DNA from: Streptomyces sp. TS71-3
GTDB lineage: Bacteria > Actinomycetota > Actinomycetes > Streptomycetales > Streptomycetaceae
Length of the DNA: 64,000 nt
Assembly (NCBI RefSeq): GCF_018327685.1
Contig: NZ_BNEL01000001.1
Coordinates: 1,116,001 to 1,180,000 of the forward strand
Direction: 5' to 3'
Positions within the stretch are counted from its first letter, which is position 1; every line of letters starts with the position of its first letter. The position numbers were made by a program, and so were the translations under genes. Below the pieces are notes generated by a model. The model did no database searches, had not been told where the DNA came from, and saw only the letters and a list, made by a program, of their open reading frames with translations. Shown here piece after piece: positions 55,000 to 63,739 of the stretch.

Positions 55000-56718
55000 A
55001 TGAGTATGCCTCCGTCCGTGGTCCTCGGCCTCTGCTCCTTCACTCATGACTCCGCCGCGGCCCTGCTCGTCGACGGCGAGCTGATCGGCTTCGTCGAGGA
55101 AGAACGCCTCTCGGAGCAGAAGCACACCAGCGCATATCCGGACCGGGCCGTCGCCTGGGTGCTCGCGAAAGCCGGCCTCCGACCGAGCGACGTGGATGTT
55201 GTCGCGTACAACTTCCAGTCGGCCCGCTACCTGGCCGAGGCGCCTGCCGCCATGCGACTGGCGTTTTCACCGGAGGCTCGTGGGCGTGTCATGGCCCGGG
55301 CTGCGGGCTTCACCCGGGTGGCCGTGCGCACGTGCCGGCGCGTTCATGCTCTCGCGGGCCGATTCCCGGCGGCCGAGGTCGTGGCGGTGCGACACCACCG
55401 CGCTCACCAACTCGCGGCCTTCACCGCCTCGGGGTGGGCAGGTTCCGCTGTGCTCGTCGTGGACAGTCTCGGCGAGCGTCAGACCACCACCATCGCCCAC
55501 GCGCTGGGGAGGCAGTACCCGCAGTTGGTCGAGCTCCAGGCCCTCAAGGACCCGGCCTCTCTGGGCTACGTCTACGGCGCGGTCACCCAGCATCTCGGCT
55601 GGCGGCGCGGAGACGAGGAGGGCACGGTGATGGCGCTCGCCGCGCTCGGCGATCCGTCTCGCTTCCGACGCCTCTTCGCCCGTGCAATCCGCATGACCGT
55701 ATCCGGCTTCGTTGTGGACCCCGCCCACTTTCCACCCCGCACGCTCATCTCCGGGGCTCAGCGGGTCACCCCCCGTTTCGTCGCCGAAACCTGTCCCGCT
55801 CGATCCGCGGCTGAGCCCGTTCAGCAGGTCCACCAGGACCTGGCGGCCGCTCTTCAGGAACGGACGGAGCAGGTCATGGTGCACCTCGCACGCCAAGCAC
55901 GCCTTCTGACCGTCTCGCGCCGACTGTGCGTGGGCGGCGGCGTGGCAACCAACTGCGTGAGCATCGGAAAGATCATCGAGGACGGCGCCTTCGACGAGGT
56001 CCGCGTACCGCCGGCCCCGGGCGACGCCGGCACCGCCATCGGCGCAGCCGTCGCCGCGTACATCGATCGCGACGGCCGCAAACCGCTGAGCGGGATCGCA
56101 GACGCCTGCTACCTCGGCCCTTCGTACCCGAACGCGGCACCGGACCTGAGCCAGTGGCCGGGTCTCAAGCAGAGAAGGCCGGAACACGCCGTGACGGAGT
56201 TCCTCGCGAGCCAGCTCGCCGACGGCGCGATCGTCGGCGTCTTCCGGGGGCGTATCGAGGCAGGCCCCCGCGCCCTGGGAAACCGGTCGATCCTCGCCTC
56301 GCCTCTCAGCCCCGGGGTGGTCGATCGGCTGAACTCCACCGTGAAGTTCCGAGAGCCGTTCCGGCCCTTCGCGCCCGTGACGCCTCTCTCGGAGGCTCGG
56401 ACCTACTTCGACTTGGACCAGTCCACCCCTTACATGTCCGTCGCCGCTCAGGTAACCGACATCACACGGAAGCGTATTCCCTCGATCGTCCACGCCAATG
56501 GCACCGCGCGCGTGCAGACCGTCACGGCCGCCCAGAACCCCTTCCTCCACGAGGTCCTGATGGCCTTCGGTAGGCGCACCGGTGTCCCCGTCCTGATCAA
56601 CACCTCCTTGAACGTGAAGGGCAAGCCGATCTGCGGCACACCGGACATGGCCCTGGACTGCCTGGCCCACTCCGGGCTGGACGCACTGCTGCTGGAAGGC
56701 CGGTGGATCACCAAATGA
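55000..56718 (+). CDS. NodU/CmcH/TobZ-type O-carbamoyltransferase
   Basis: This 572-residue enzyme transfers a carbamoyl group from carbamoyl phosphate via carbamoyl-AMP to a hydroxyl. The N-terminal Kae1-like domain has HDSAAALLVDGELIGFVEEE, HHRAHQLAAFTASG, DEEGTVMALAALGD and CVGGGVATNC. The C-terminal YrdC-like region has GRIEAGPRALGNRSILASP, VKFREPFRPFAPV and NTSLNVKGKPICGTPDMAL. The usual GRMEFGPRALG is GRIEAGPRALG here. ATG 55000 follows the stop of the previous gene by 8 nt; GTG 54988 would overlap it. Its place after the hydroxymethylase suggests it carbamoylates a hydroxymethyl group or a sugar hydroxyl. Confidence 0.9.
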   Translation: MSMPPSVVLGLCSFTHDSAAALLVDGELIGFVEEERLSEQKHTSAYPDRAVAWVLAKAGLRPSDVDVVAYNFQSARYLAEAPAAMRLAFSPEARGRVMARAAGFTRVAVRTCRRVHALAGRFPAAEVVAVRHHRAHQLAAFTASGWAGSAVLVVDSLGERQTTTIAHALGRQYPQLVELQALKDPASLGYVYGAVTQHLGWRRGDEEGTVMALAALGDPSRFRRLFARAIRMTVSGFVVDPAHFPPRTLISGAQRVTPRFVAETCPARSAAEPVQQVHQDLAAALQERTEQVMVHLARQARLLTVSRRLCVGGGVATNCVSIGKIIEDGAFDEVRVPPAPGDAGTAIGAAVAAYIDRDGRKPLSGIADACYLGPSYPNAAPDLSQWPGLKQRRPEHAVTEFLASQLADGAIVGVFRGRIEAGPRALGNRSILASPLSPGVVDRLNSTVKFREPFRPFAPVTPLSEARTYFDLDQSTPYMSVAAQVTDITRKRIPSIVHANGTARVQTVTAAQNPFLHEVLMAFGRRTGVPVLINTSLNVKGKPICGTPDMALDCLAHSGLDALLLEGRWITK

Positions 56719-57770
56719 AGATCGGCTACAGCTTCTGGGGATTCCTGGGCAACGGCGTCACCGACACCCCCGACGGCGGCCGAAGCCACCGCCGCCCCCT
56801 GATCGACGAGCTCCAAAACCGAGGACACAAGATCGTCTTCCTCCAGGAGAACCGTGACCTGAAAGAGGCCGGCGACGACCTCGGCGGCGCGTACACCTTC
56901 GACGACGGCTTCCCCGACCTCGATGTGCTCTTCCTCGAATGGCGCTGGCCCATCCGGCGACGCAACACCACGACCTGCGGGGCCCCCGGGCACACCTGCG
57001 ATCTGCACAGGCAGGCCGAGCTGCTGCACCACTACACCCACCGGACGAGCACGCCGACCGTGATCTGGGACAAAGACCGCCGGCTCCCCGCGAACGGCCC
57101 CTGGCGCCGGCGGTCCCACGTCGTCGTGTGCGAAGCCGCTCTTACTCCCTCGCCCGACGCGCACCGCCTGCTGTTCCCGGCCGCCGACGAACTGCTCGAC
57201 AGCGCCGATCCCCACGCGCTGGCCAAGCGCCCGAGGCCGACCCCCCTCGCCTACGTGGGCAACCAGTACGACCGCGACGAGGAATTTGACCGCTACCTCG
57301 CCCCGGCCGCCGCCCAGTTCGACCACGTGATCGCAGGCAAGTGGAACGAGACCTCCCGCTGGCCCCAGGTGACCTTCTCTGGGCGCGTGCCGTTCCAGGA
57401 GGTCGCCCGCATCCACGGGAGTGCTCTGGCGACGGTACTGCTGCTGCCCGCCCGGTACGCAGCCGTCGGCCAGATGACGCAGCGCATCACCGAGGCAGTG
57501 CTCGCCGGATGCCTGCCCCTGGCACCGGTGACCATCCAGTGCGCCGAGACATTCGTCCCCAAGGCGCTGATGATTAAGGACGGGAACGACGCCATCCGGA
57601 AGATCGCCCATCTGCAGGAGATCGCCGGCACACAGCGGCACGCCGACCTGATCCGACTCTGCTTGGACCGTCTCGAACTCTTTCGACTCAGCCGACAGGC
57701 CGACACCCTCGACACCCTCCTCACCGCCCTGGTCACAGGCGAGCAGCCGGGACGGAGGACCGGCTGGTGA
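56715..57770 (+). CDS. CgeB-like glycosyltransferase
   Basis: This 351-residue protein starts IGYSFWGFLGNGVTDTPDGG and has the CgeB/YkvP glycosyltransferase layout. An N-terminal half has YVGNQYDRDEEFDRYL at its junction. A C-terminal half has TFSGRVPFQEVARIHGSALA and MTQRITEAVLAGCLPLAPVT, the nucleotide-sugar-binding part. Its ATG overlaps the carbamoyltransferase stop by 4 nt (ATGA), so both are translated together. The donor and acceptor are unknown. It ends 99 bp before the next gene. Confidence 0.75.
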   Translation: MKIGYSFWGFLGNGVTDTPDGGRSHRRPLIDELQNRGHKIVFLQENRDLKEAGDDLGGAYTFDDGFPDLDVLFLEWRWPIRRRNTTTCGAPGHTCDLHRQAELLHHYTHRTSTPTVIWDKDRRLPANGPWRRRSHVVVCEAALTPSPDAHRLLFPAADELLDSADPHALAKRPRPTPLAYVGNQYDRDEEFDRYLAPAAAQFDHVIAGKWNETSRWPQVTFSGRVPFQEVARIHGSALATVLLLPARYAAVGQMTQRITEAVLAGCLPLAPVTIQCAETFVPKALMIKDGNDAIRKIAHLQEIAGTQRHADLIRLCLDRLELFRLSRQADTLDTLLTALVTGEQPGRRTGW

Positions 57771-57869
57771 ACACCTCTACCTGCGGGAACATGCACTTGC
57801 ACACGCCCATCCACATGCACCCGAGCACGCCCGTCGCCGCGCCGGGCGAGCACCTTAAGCTGGAGCGCC

Positions 57870-58388
57870 ATGAAGAAGGTCGCCATCGTCGGCTGCGGAG
57901 GCAGCGGCAAGTCCCACCTCGCACGACGGCTCGGCAGCATCCTCGGAGCGCCGGTGACACACCTGGACGCCGTCTTCTACGACGACGAGTGGAACTCCCT
58001 TCCCACGGAGAAGTTCGCCGCGCTGCAACGGGAGCTGGTCGCCCGGCCGGCCTGGGTGATCGACGGCAACTACAACTCCACCCTGAAGATCCGGCTCGAC
58101 GCCTGCGACACCGTCGTCCTCATGGACATGCCTACGCCCGCGGCGCTGTGGGGGATCGTCTCGCGCCAGATCCGGCACGGTGCAGGACACAAGGGCAACG
58201 GTGTGCACAACCGGATCACCTGGGGTGTGCTCAGGTACGTGGCCACGTACCGGCGCCGCATGCGCCCACGCGTCATGGCCAAGCTCGAGGAGCATGCCCG
58301 CGGGCACGCCGAGGTCGTACTCCTGCGCAGCCGGCGCCAGACGCGCCGGTGGCTGGAGGAGATCGCCGCCCGGCACGAAGGAGTCTGA
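57870..58388 (+). CDS. P-loop kinase (adenylate-kinase-like, FlaR type)
   Basis: This 172-residue NTPase has Walker A VGCGGSGKSHLARRLG (about residues 7-22), a substrate segment LGAPVTHLDAVFYDDEWNSL and VIDGNYNSTLKIRLDACDTV. An Arg-rich C-terminal half (RMRPRVMAKLEEH and RSRRQTRRW) follows. It resembles the DNA topology modulation protein FlaR/adenylate kinase-like family of small-molecule kinases. ATG 57870 has GGAG 5 nt upstream. In this cluster it may phosphorylate a nucleotide or sugar. Confidence 0.8.
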   Translation: MKKVAIVGCGGSGKSHLARRLGSILGAPVTHLDAVFYDDEWNSLPTEKFAALQRELVARPAWVIDGNYNSTLKIRLDACDTVVLMDMPTPAALWGIVSRQIRHGAGHKGNGVHNRITWGVLRYVATYRRRMRPRVMAKLEEHARGHAEVVLLRSRRQTRRWLEEIAARHEGV

Positions 58389-58419
58389 GCCGGAGCCGTA
58401 CCTCGCGGGGGTGCGGCAC

Positions 58420-59262
58420 GTGAGCAACCCGTTCGTCGCCCCGGGGCAGCAGGCCATCCTCTACGGGAGCACCACCCGGCTGGCCAGCCGAACAGGCGCG
58501 TTGAGCAGGGCGAAGACCGCTGGGCTGTACGTCCCCCGGGTCATCGTCCAACTCGTCAGGCAGTACGCCGCGGAACCCGAGCAGCGCGTCGGTGTTGTCG
58601 CGGACATCGGGTGCGGCCGAGGCACCAGCAGCCGCTTTCTGGCGGAGCACCTAAGACCGCGGACGCTGATCGGGATCGACGCCTCCCCGGCGATGGTGGC
58701 CGAAGCCCGGAGCAGAACGGGACGGTGGCCAGGCACGCGCACGGCCTTCATCCAGGGCGACTTCAACTACCTCCCCTTGCCCGATGCTGGCTGTGACCTT
58801 GTTGTCGCCGCTTTCTGCCTCTACCACTCGCGCACACCCGACGACGTGGTCCGCGAGATCGCCCGCGTACTGGCTCCAGGTGGCCTCGCCGTCCTCGTCA
58901 CCAAGGGAGTCGACAGCTACCGGGAGCTGGACGCGCTCATCGCCCTGCCTGGCCTCGACCCGGGCGCCGTACAACGCGAAAGCCTCTACACCGCGGCCCA
59001 CAGCGGAAACCTCGCTGACCTGACACGGCCCTGGCTGGAGGTGCAGACGGTCGTCCACGACGAGCACCGCTTCGTGTTCTCGGGGCTCAACCACGCGGCC
59101 GAGTACCTCGCCACCAGCCCCAAGTACGAGCTTCCGGCCGGCCTGTACGGCAGCCCCCAGGCGTTGGCTGCGGTCCTCCATGAGTGGCTCCACGACCAGC
59201 CCGTCACCACCTCCTCAACCGTCACGTACGTCGTAGCCCAGTCGAAGCGAAGCCGGACATGA
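58420..59262 (+). CDS. class I SAM-dependent methyltransferase
   Basis: This 280-residue methyltransferase carries motif I VVADIGCGRGTSSRFLAEHL (about residues 62-81), acidic motif II GIDASPAMV, then FIQGDFNYLPLPDAGCDLVV and LAPGGLAVLVTKG. It fits the Methyltransf_11/UbiE type acting on small molecules. GTG 58420 has GGGGG 8 nt upstream. The stop overlaps the next ATG (ATGA), which couples it to the following kinase-like gene. The product target is unknown. Confidence 0.85.
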   Translation: MSNPFVAPGQQAILYGSTTRLASRTGALSRAKTAGLYVPRVIVQLVRQYAAEPEQRVGVVADIGCGRGTSSRFLAEHLRPRTLIGIDASPAMVAEARSRTGRWPGTRTAFIQGDFNYLPLPDAGCDLVVAAFCLYHSRTPDDVVREIARVLAPGGLAVLVTKGVDSYRELDALIALPGLDPGAVQRESLYTAAHSGNLADLTRPWLEVQTVVHDEHRFVFSGLNHAAEYLATSPKYELPAGLYGSPQALAAVLHEWLHDQPVTTSSTVTYVVAQSKRSRT

Positions 59263-60044
59263 ACCCCTTGCGATTCACCAAGCACTACCCCACACGGGAC
59301 AAGGCGCACGCCGCCGCCCGGCACTACACCTGGCTGCTCCAGCACGCCGCCCCCCTGCGTCAGCCGGCCCTCATCGCCGTGGAACCCACGAGCCTCACCT
59401 TCGAACAACTCGTCGGCCGCCCGGCGAAGGTGAGCGACCTACGGCGACTCGCGGCCCTCTTGGGCGACGCACACGGGGCCGCGTGGGCCAGCGACCTGCA
59501 TCGCGCCCATCTCGACCGACCCCACACCTTCTCCGACGGCACATCCTTCACCAGCTACCGAGCCCCGCGAGTCACAGCCCTGACCCAGCGCTTCCTGGAC
59601 GGCTTCCTCGCCGACAGGACAGCCCTGCACTCGATGCTCACCCTGCTGGACCGCTCGGCGGAGGGCCCCGCTGCCTTCTACAAGGACTGCAACCCACGGA
59701 ACTTCGTGATCGTCTCCCGCGGAATTGTCTTCAGCGTCGACACCGACGACCTCACCCTGGCACCGTTCGGATACGACCTGGCCAAGCTGATCACGACCCT
59801 GGCGATGACCTACGGGGCACTGCACCCGACGGCCATCGACGAGGCGCTGGAGACCTACAACCGAGCCGCGGCTCGCCACGACGCCCGACTCGGCACCACA
59901 GATCGGGCGCGTCTGGGCGACTTCCTGGCCCTCCACGCCGTGCTGAACGCCCCGTACGCAGGCCGCAACGGCTACGCCAACGGCTCATCTGACCATCCAC
60001 GCGCACACCAAGCCCGGGAACCGCGGACCTCAAATTCCACGTGA
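59259..60044 (+). CDS. APH/choline-kinase-fold protein
   Basis: This 261-residue protein has a kinase-like core. KDCNPRNFVIVSRGIVFSVD resembles the catalytic loop and metal-binding strand of APH-type kinases, with a DTDD in place of the DFE. The N-terminal nucleotide-binding lobe is short and atypical. It may phosphorylate an intermediate of this cluster, or be inactive. The ATG overlaps the methyltransferase stop by 4 nt. Confidence 0.6.
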   Translation: MNPLRFTKHYPTRDKAHAAARHYTWLLQHAAPLRQPALIAVEPTSLTFEQLVGRPAKVSDLRRLAALLGDAHGAAWASDLHRAHLDRPHTFSDGTSFTSYRAPRVTALTQRFLDGFLADRTALHSMLTLLDRSAEGPAAFYKDCNPRNFVIVSRGIVFSVDTDDLTLAPFGYDLAKLITTLAMTYGALHPTAIDEALETYNRAAARHDARLGTTDRARLGDFLALHAVLNAPYAGRNGYANGSSDHPRAHQAREPRTSNST

Positions 60045-60147
60045 CCGGCAGGCCCCCCTCAACCTGCGCTTCCGCCGGGAGCGGCATGCCCCTCGACCGT
60101 GGCAGCCCCCCGGACAGAGCACCTCACCCCATCGACTGGAGCACCGT

Positions 60148-61146
60148 ATGACGGACATTCCTTCGGGCGTGCCCCGCCCGTATCCCCGCCGCGCCGTGGT
60201 CACGGGCGCGGCGGGATTCATCGGTTCCCATATCGCCCAGGCGCTTCTACGCCGCGGCGCCACCGTGATCGGCGTCGACCACCGAGACGTCTCCTGCGAT
60301 CCCCTCGCCGCGGCGAACCTCGGAACTCATGGAGAACTCGACGGCTACCTGCACGTCACGGCGGACCTGCGCACCTGCGCCATCGAGCCGCTCCTCCTGG
60401 ACGCCGACGCCGTGTTCCACCTCGCGGGCCTTCCCGGAGTACACCCTTCCTGGGGACCGCAATTCGCCGAGTACGTACACACCAACATCGTCGCCACTCA
60501 GCGCCTCATGGAAGCAGCCATCCGCGTCCGCGTCCCCCGGGTCGTCGTCGCCTCGTCGTCCAGCGTCTACGGCGCAACGGCCGGCGGCGCGAGTGCGGAG
60601 ACCGACCTGCCGCAACCGATCTCACCGTACGGAGTGTCCAAACTCGCGCAGGAACAGCTCTGCCTCGCCCACGCCACTCGCACCGACTGCCCCACGAGCG
60701 TCGTCGCCCTGCGGTACTTCACCGTCTACGGTCCTCGCCAGCGCCCCGACATGTTCATCCACCGAGTCCTGACTGCCGCGCTCACCGGCCAGCCCCTCCG
60801 CCTTTTCGGCCAGGGCCACCAACGCCGGGACTTCACCTACATCGACGACGTGACCGAGGCGACCATCGCCGCCGGCGTGGCGCCCGCCAATGCGATCGCC
60901 GTCAACATCGGCGGCGGCACCGACGTCTCCCTCATCGACGTCATCAACATGGTCAAGGCTCTGACCGGTCGCGAGATCCAGCTCCACGCCGACCTCGCGC
61001 GGCACGGCGACGCCCCCACCACGCGCGCAGACACCCGCCGTGCCGAGTCAGTGCTGAGCTGGCGTCCCGCAGTTGACCTGCTGACCGGGATGCGGGCTCA
61101 GCTCCAGGCCCTCGCTCAGCAGCCCGCATATAACGGGGCGGCCTGA
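60148..61146 (+). CDS. NAD-dependent nucleotide-sugar epimerase/dehydratase
   Basis: This 332-residue extended short-chain dehydrogenase has a Rossmann motif VVTGAAGFIGSHIAQALLRR near the N-terminus. The catalytic Ser in ASSSSVYG and Tyr-X3-Lys in YGVSK follow, with RYFTVYGPRQRPDMF and DFTYIDDVTEATIA behind them. These are typical of UDP-glucose 4-epimerase-type enzymes. It probably supplies a modified sugar for the cluster's glycosyltransferases. ATG 60148 lies 103 bp past the previous stop and the gene is in the same orientation. Confidence 0.92.
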   Translation: MTDIPSGVPRPYPRRAVVTGAAGFIGSHIAQALLRRGATVIGVDHRDVSCDPLAAANLGTHGELDGYLHVTADLRTCAIEPLLLDADAVFHLAGLPGVHPSWGPQFAEYVHTNIVATQRLMEAAIRVRVPRVVVASSSSVYGATAGGASAETDLPQPISPYGVSKLAQEQLCLAHATRTDCPTSVVALRYFTVYGPRQRPDMFIHRVLTAALTGQPLRLFGQGHQRRDFTYIDDVTEATIAAGVAPANAIAVNIGGGTDVSLIDVINMVKALTGREIQLHADLARHGDAPTTRADTRRAESVLSWRPAVDLLTGMRAQLQALAQQPAYNGAA

Positions 61147-61303
61147 AGCCGCCCTATTTTGGCTGCTGTTGTTGTGGCCCAACTCGGCATCGACCACCGA
61201 AATTAGGTGAGATATTTGCCGTATTCCGTAATTTCGATCGAGACCCACTCGTGGGAAGGAAACGCTTCGAAAGGCGTGACCGGGCTTTCGGGTAACGAGT
61301 TGA

Positions 61304-61684
61304 ATGGGCATGAAGAAATTCACGTGCACAGCCGCAGCGGCGCTCCTCGTTCTTGTCGGCTCGGCTGGATTGGCCCGCGCCGATGCCACCGTCGTGGAGG
61401 GGAAGGTCACTCTGGACGTCAGGGGGAAAGGCCTGGTTGTGAAGAAGGCCGGAGGGTGGATCGACGGCCATCCAAAGGGTGCCAAGGCAAAGCTGTACGC
61501 CGTCTACATGGGAAGTCGAACCGAAGTCACTAACTGGAAGAAGGCGAAGCGGGAAGGTTCGGGGATGACGAAAATCAGCGCGGTCGACTGGAATCTTGGC
61601 AACCGTAAGTTCACGAACGGCACCTGGTTGTGTATCCAGTTCAACAAGGGTGATGACACGCCCTGCGCGAAGATTCACCGTTGA
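61304..61684 (+). CDS. small secreted protein of unknown function
   Basis: This 126-residue protein has a signal peptide (KKFTCTAAAALLVLVGSAGL, cleavage probably after ARA near residue 26). A mature part with two cysteines that may form a disulfide (GTWLCIQFNKGDDTPCAKIH) follows. It has Gly/Lys-rich beta-like repeats (GKVTLDVRGKGLVVKKAGGW). The family is unknown. ATG 61304 or 61310 both fit, and no strong ribosome binding site is visible. Confidence 0.6.
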   Translation: MGMKKFTCTAAAALLVLVGSAGLARADATVVEGKVTLDVRGKGLVVKKAGGWIDGHPKGAKAKLYAVYMGSRTEVTNWKKAKREGSGMTKISAVDWNLGNRKFTNGTWLCIQFNKGDDTPCAKIHR

Positions 61685-61785
61685 GGCACCGACTGATGCC
61701 GAAGGTCTGACGTGCGCGGCGGTTCGCCGGTGGATGCCGACGAACCGCCGCACGTAGTGCCTGGGAACGGTGCGGCTGCGCTGTC

Positions 61786-62529
61786 TCAGTCTCTGGGCGC
61801 ACGGGACCGGGCCATACGGGCGGCGATGCGCCGCGGTGCGTGGTGGACCGCGGCCGCATAGATCTTGAAGTGCCATCCGGCCACGCTCACCGGCCGCCCC
61901 CGGCGTAGATCCTTCATGGCCTGGTCGACGACCTGGTCGACGGTGAGCCAGATCCACTTGGGGACTGTGGGGATGTCCGGTGCCGCGGTGCGTGTGAAGC
62001 CCGGGCATACGGCGAGGACGCGTACGCCGTGCGGGGCGAGGTCGAATCGGAGGGATTCGCTGAAGCGGATGAGCCAGGCCTTGGCGGCTCCGTAGGTGCC
62101 GGTGGGCAGGAGGCCGGCGACGGAGGCGATGTTGAGGATGGCGCCGCGGCCGCGCTCGGTCATGCCGGGAATCGCGGCGTGCGTGAGACGCAGCGGTGCA
62201 CGGACGAGGAGATCCAGCATGTGCTCCTCGGCCTCCAGCGGGCTGCGGGGGTAAGGCTGGGGAAGAGCATGGCCGGCGTTGTTGACGAGGATGTCGATCG
62301 GCGACGTGCTCAGGTGCCGTTCGACGACGGCGCATCCATCGGAGGTGGCGAGGTCCGCGGCGATTGCCTGCGTCCGGACGCCATATTGCTTGTGAAGCTC
62401 GGCGGCGGTCTGGTCCAGACGCTCCTTATCCCGGGCGACGAGAACGAGATCGTGTCCTTCGGATGCGAGGCGGCGGGCGAAGCCGAGGCCGATGCCAGAG
62501 GTGCCTCCGGTGATCAGCGCGGTGGTCAT
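61786..62529 (-). CDS. short-chain dehydrogenase/reductase
   Basis: This 247-residue classical SDR has the cofactor motif ALITGGTSGIGLGFARRLAS, the NNAG motif in ILVNNAGHALPQPY, the catalytic Ser in LNIASVAG and the YGAAK active site. The substrate is unknown; the C-terminus (HFKIYAAAVHHAPRRIAARM) is basic. ATG 62529 has GGGAG 5 nt upstream. It is downstream of a membrane protein gene on the same strand. Confidence 0.9.
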   Translation of the reverse strand: MTTALITGGTSGIGLGFARRLASEGHDLVLVARDKERLDQTAAELHKQYGVRTQAIAADLATSDGCAVVERHLSTSPIDILVNNAGHALPQPYPRSPLEAEEHMLDLLVRAPLRLTHAAIPGMTERGRGAILNIASVAGLLPTGTYGAAKAWLIRFSESLRFDLAPHGVRVLAVCPGFTRTAAPDIPTVPKWIWLTVDQVVDQAMKDLRRGRPVSVAGWHFKIYAAAVHHAPRRIAARMARSRAPRD

Positions 62530-62584
62530 GCGGGTCTCCCTGCTCAGGGTGGGTCGGTGGACGGGCTGCGGGGCGGCTGCTGCT

Positions 62585-63739
62585 CTATGCCGTGGAGGGC
62601 GTTGGCTCCATGCCCGGCAGAGCCTCTGACATGGACGGCCAGCTTCTGGCGATGGCGAGGAGCAGGGCTGCGTCGCCGTTGTCCAGGCCTGGCAAGGGAC
62701 CGGGGCCGGCCGCGGGCACGCCCGCGAGTTTGGCCCGCCGGGCCTGTCCCAGAGCGCCGGCCAGCGCCGCGGCGGGGGTCTGGATTGCAGGAACCCGGAT
62801 GCGTTCGGCGTGCTGGCGGGCAAGTTCGTAGGCCTGGGCGTGGACGAATCTCTGTAGGTCGAGGATCGCGTCGTACAGCTCGATGATCTGCCGGTGGGCC
62901 TGAAGAGCCATGGAAGCCCGGGGTTTCAGGATGGCGTGAAAGCGGGACGACTGCGGTTCGATGAGGGCGACAGTGGGGACGGCCACAAAGAGGTCGCGCC
63001 ACATTGGCCACAACACCCAGACCGTGCGCGCGTCGCGGGCGAACCGGGTGACGTAGGTGGCGGTCGGCACCAGAAGTGTGAGAGCCCGTGAGACGCCGTG
63101 AAGCTCGATGACCAGCGACATGTACGGCAGGGCGGCTGGAATGCGAAGGCAGACATGCACGAGGTATGCAGCCCAGTAGCCGACGGCCAGAACGCTGCCG
63201 GTCGCGAACAGGCGCAACGACCAGGCGAGGTCGCGGTCGTCGGTGCGGCGACTGTATCGGCCGCATACGAGGACTGCGATCACGTCGGTGACCAGGTGGG
63301 CGACACAGACGATCAGCCAGTATGCGGTCGACGGGGTAGCAGCGCCAGCTGGCGGGATGCTGGGCCCGGAAGAGGCTCCCGCGGCCAGGTCCATGCCGAT
63401 CAGCGTCGCTACCGCTGCCGCAAGTCCCACCACGAAAAGGGCGTGTAGGCGGCGTCCTCGGGCGGAGTCGACGATGAACCAGAGGGTGAGTCCGGCGGAG
63501 AGGACGCCGACCAGGTTCCGCAGGAGCGTCACGTCATGAGCGTCGCCAGTGACGCCGGTGGCCCAGTCGATGACTTCGGGCAGGAAGAGAGTGGTGGCGG
63601 TCGCCGCGGTGAGAACCGCCAGCCACAGGCCGCGCTGGTGGTGCCCTTTCCAGGCCGAGCGGGCTCGGACGAGCAGGGCGGCCCAGAGCAGCAGGATGCT
63701 GTACCGGCCCACTTGATCGGCGACGTCAGCGACCGTCAT
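62585..63739 (-). CDS. multi-span membrane protein (MAB_1171c/DUF6545 type)
   Basis: This 384-residue protein has about seven hydrophobic spans in its first 250 residues, such as YSILLLWAALLVRARSAW, LWLAVLTAATATTLFLP, LVGVLSAGLTLWFIVD and FVVGLAAAVATLIGMDLAAG. A cytoplasmic C-terminal part follows, with LYDAILDLQRFVHAQAYELA. It resembles the actinomycete MAB_1171c-like family, which is often encoded next to an ImmA/IrrE-type metallopeptidase, as here. The 14-nt overlap with the upstream gene supports co-translation. Confidence 0.75.
   Translation of the reverse strand: MTVADVADQVGRYSILLLWAALLVRARSAWKGHHQRGLWLAVLTAATATTLFLPEVIDWATGVTGDAHDVTLLRNLVGVLSAGLTLWFIVDSARGRRLHALFVVGLAAAVATLIGMDLAAGASSGPSIPPAGAATPSTAYWLIVCVAHLVTDVIAVLVCGRYSRRTDDRDLAWSLRLFATGSVLAVGYWAAYLVHVCLRIPAALPYMSLVIELHGVSRALTLLVPTATYVTRFARDARTVWVLWPMWRDLFVAVPTVALIEPQSSRFHAILKPRASMALQAHRQIIELYDAILDLQRFVHAQAYELARQHAERIRVPAIQTPAAALAGALGQARRAKLAGVPAAGPGPLPGLDNGDAALLLAIARSWPSMSEALPGMEPTPSTA

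Noticed and set aside
57767..58423. Reading frame starting GTGA at the end of the CgeB-like gene
   Set aside because: It runs out of frame through the P-loop kinase gene and has no recognisable protein features, though its first 30 codons could in principle be a leader peptide.
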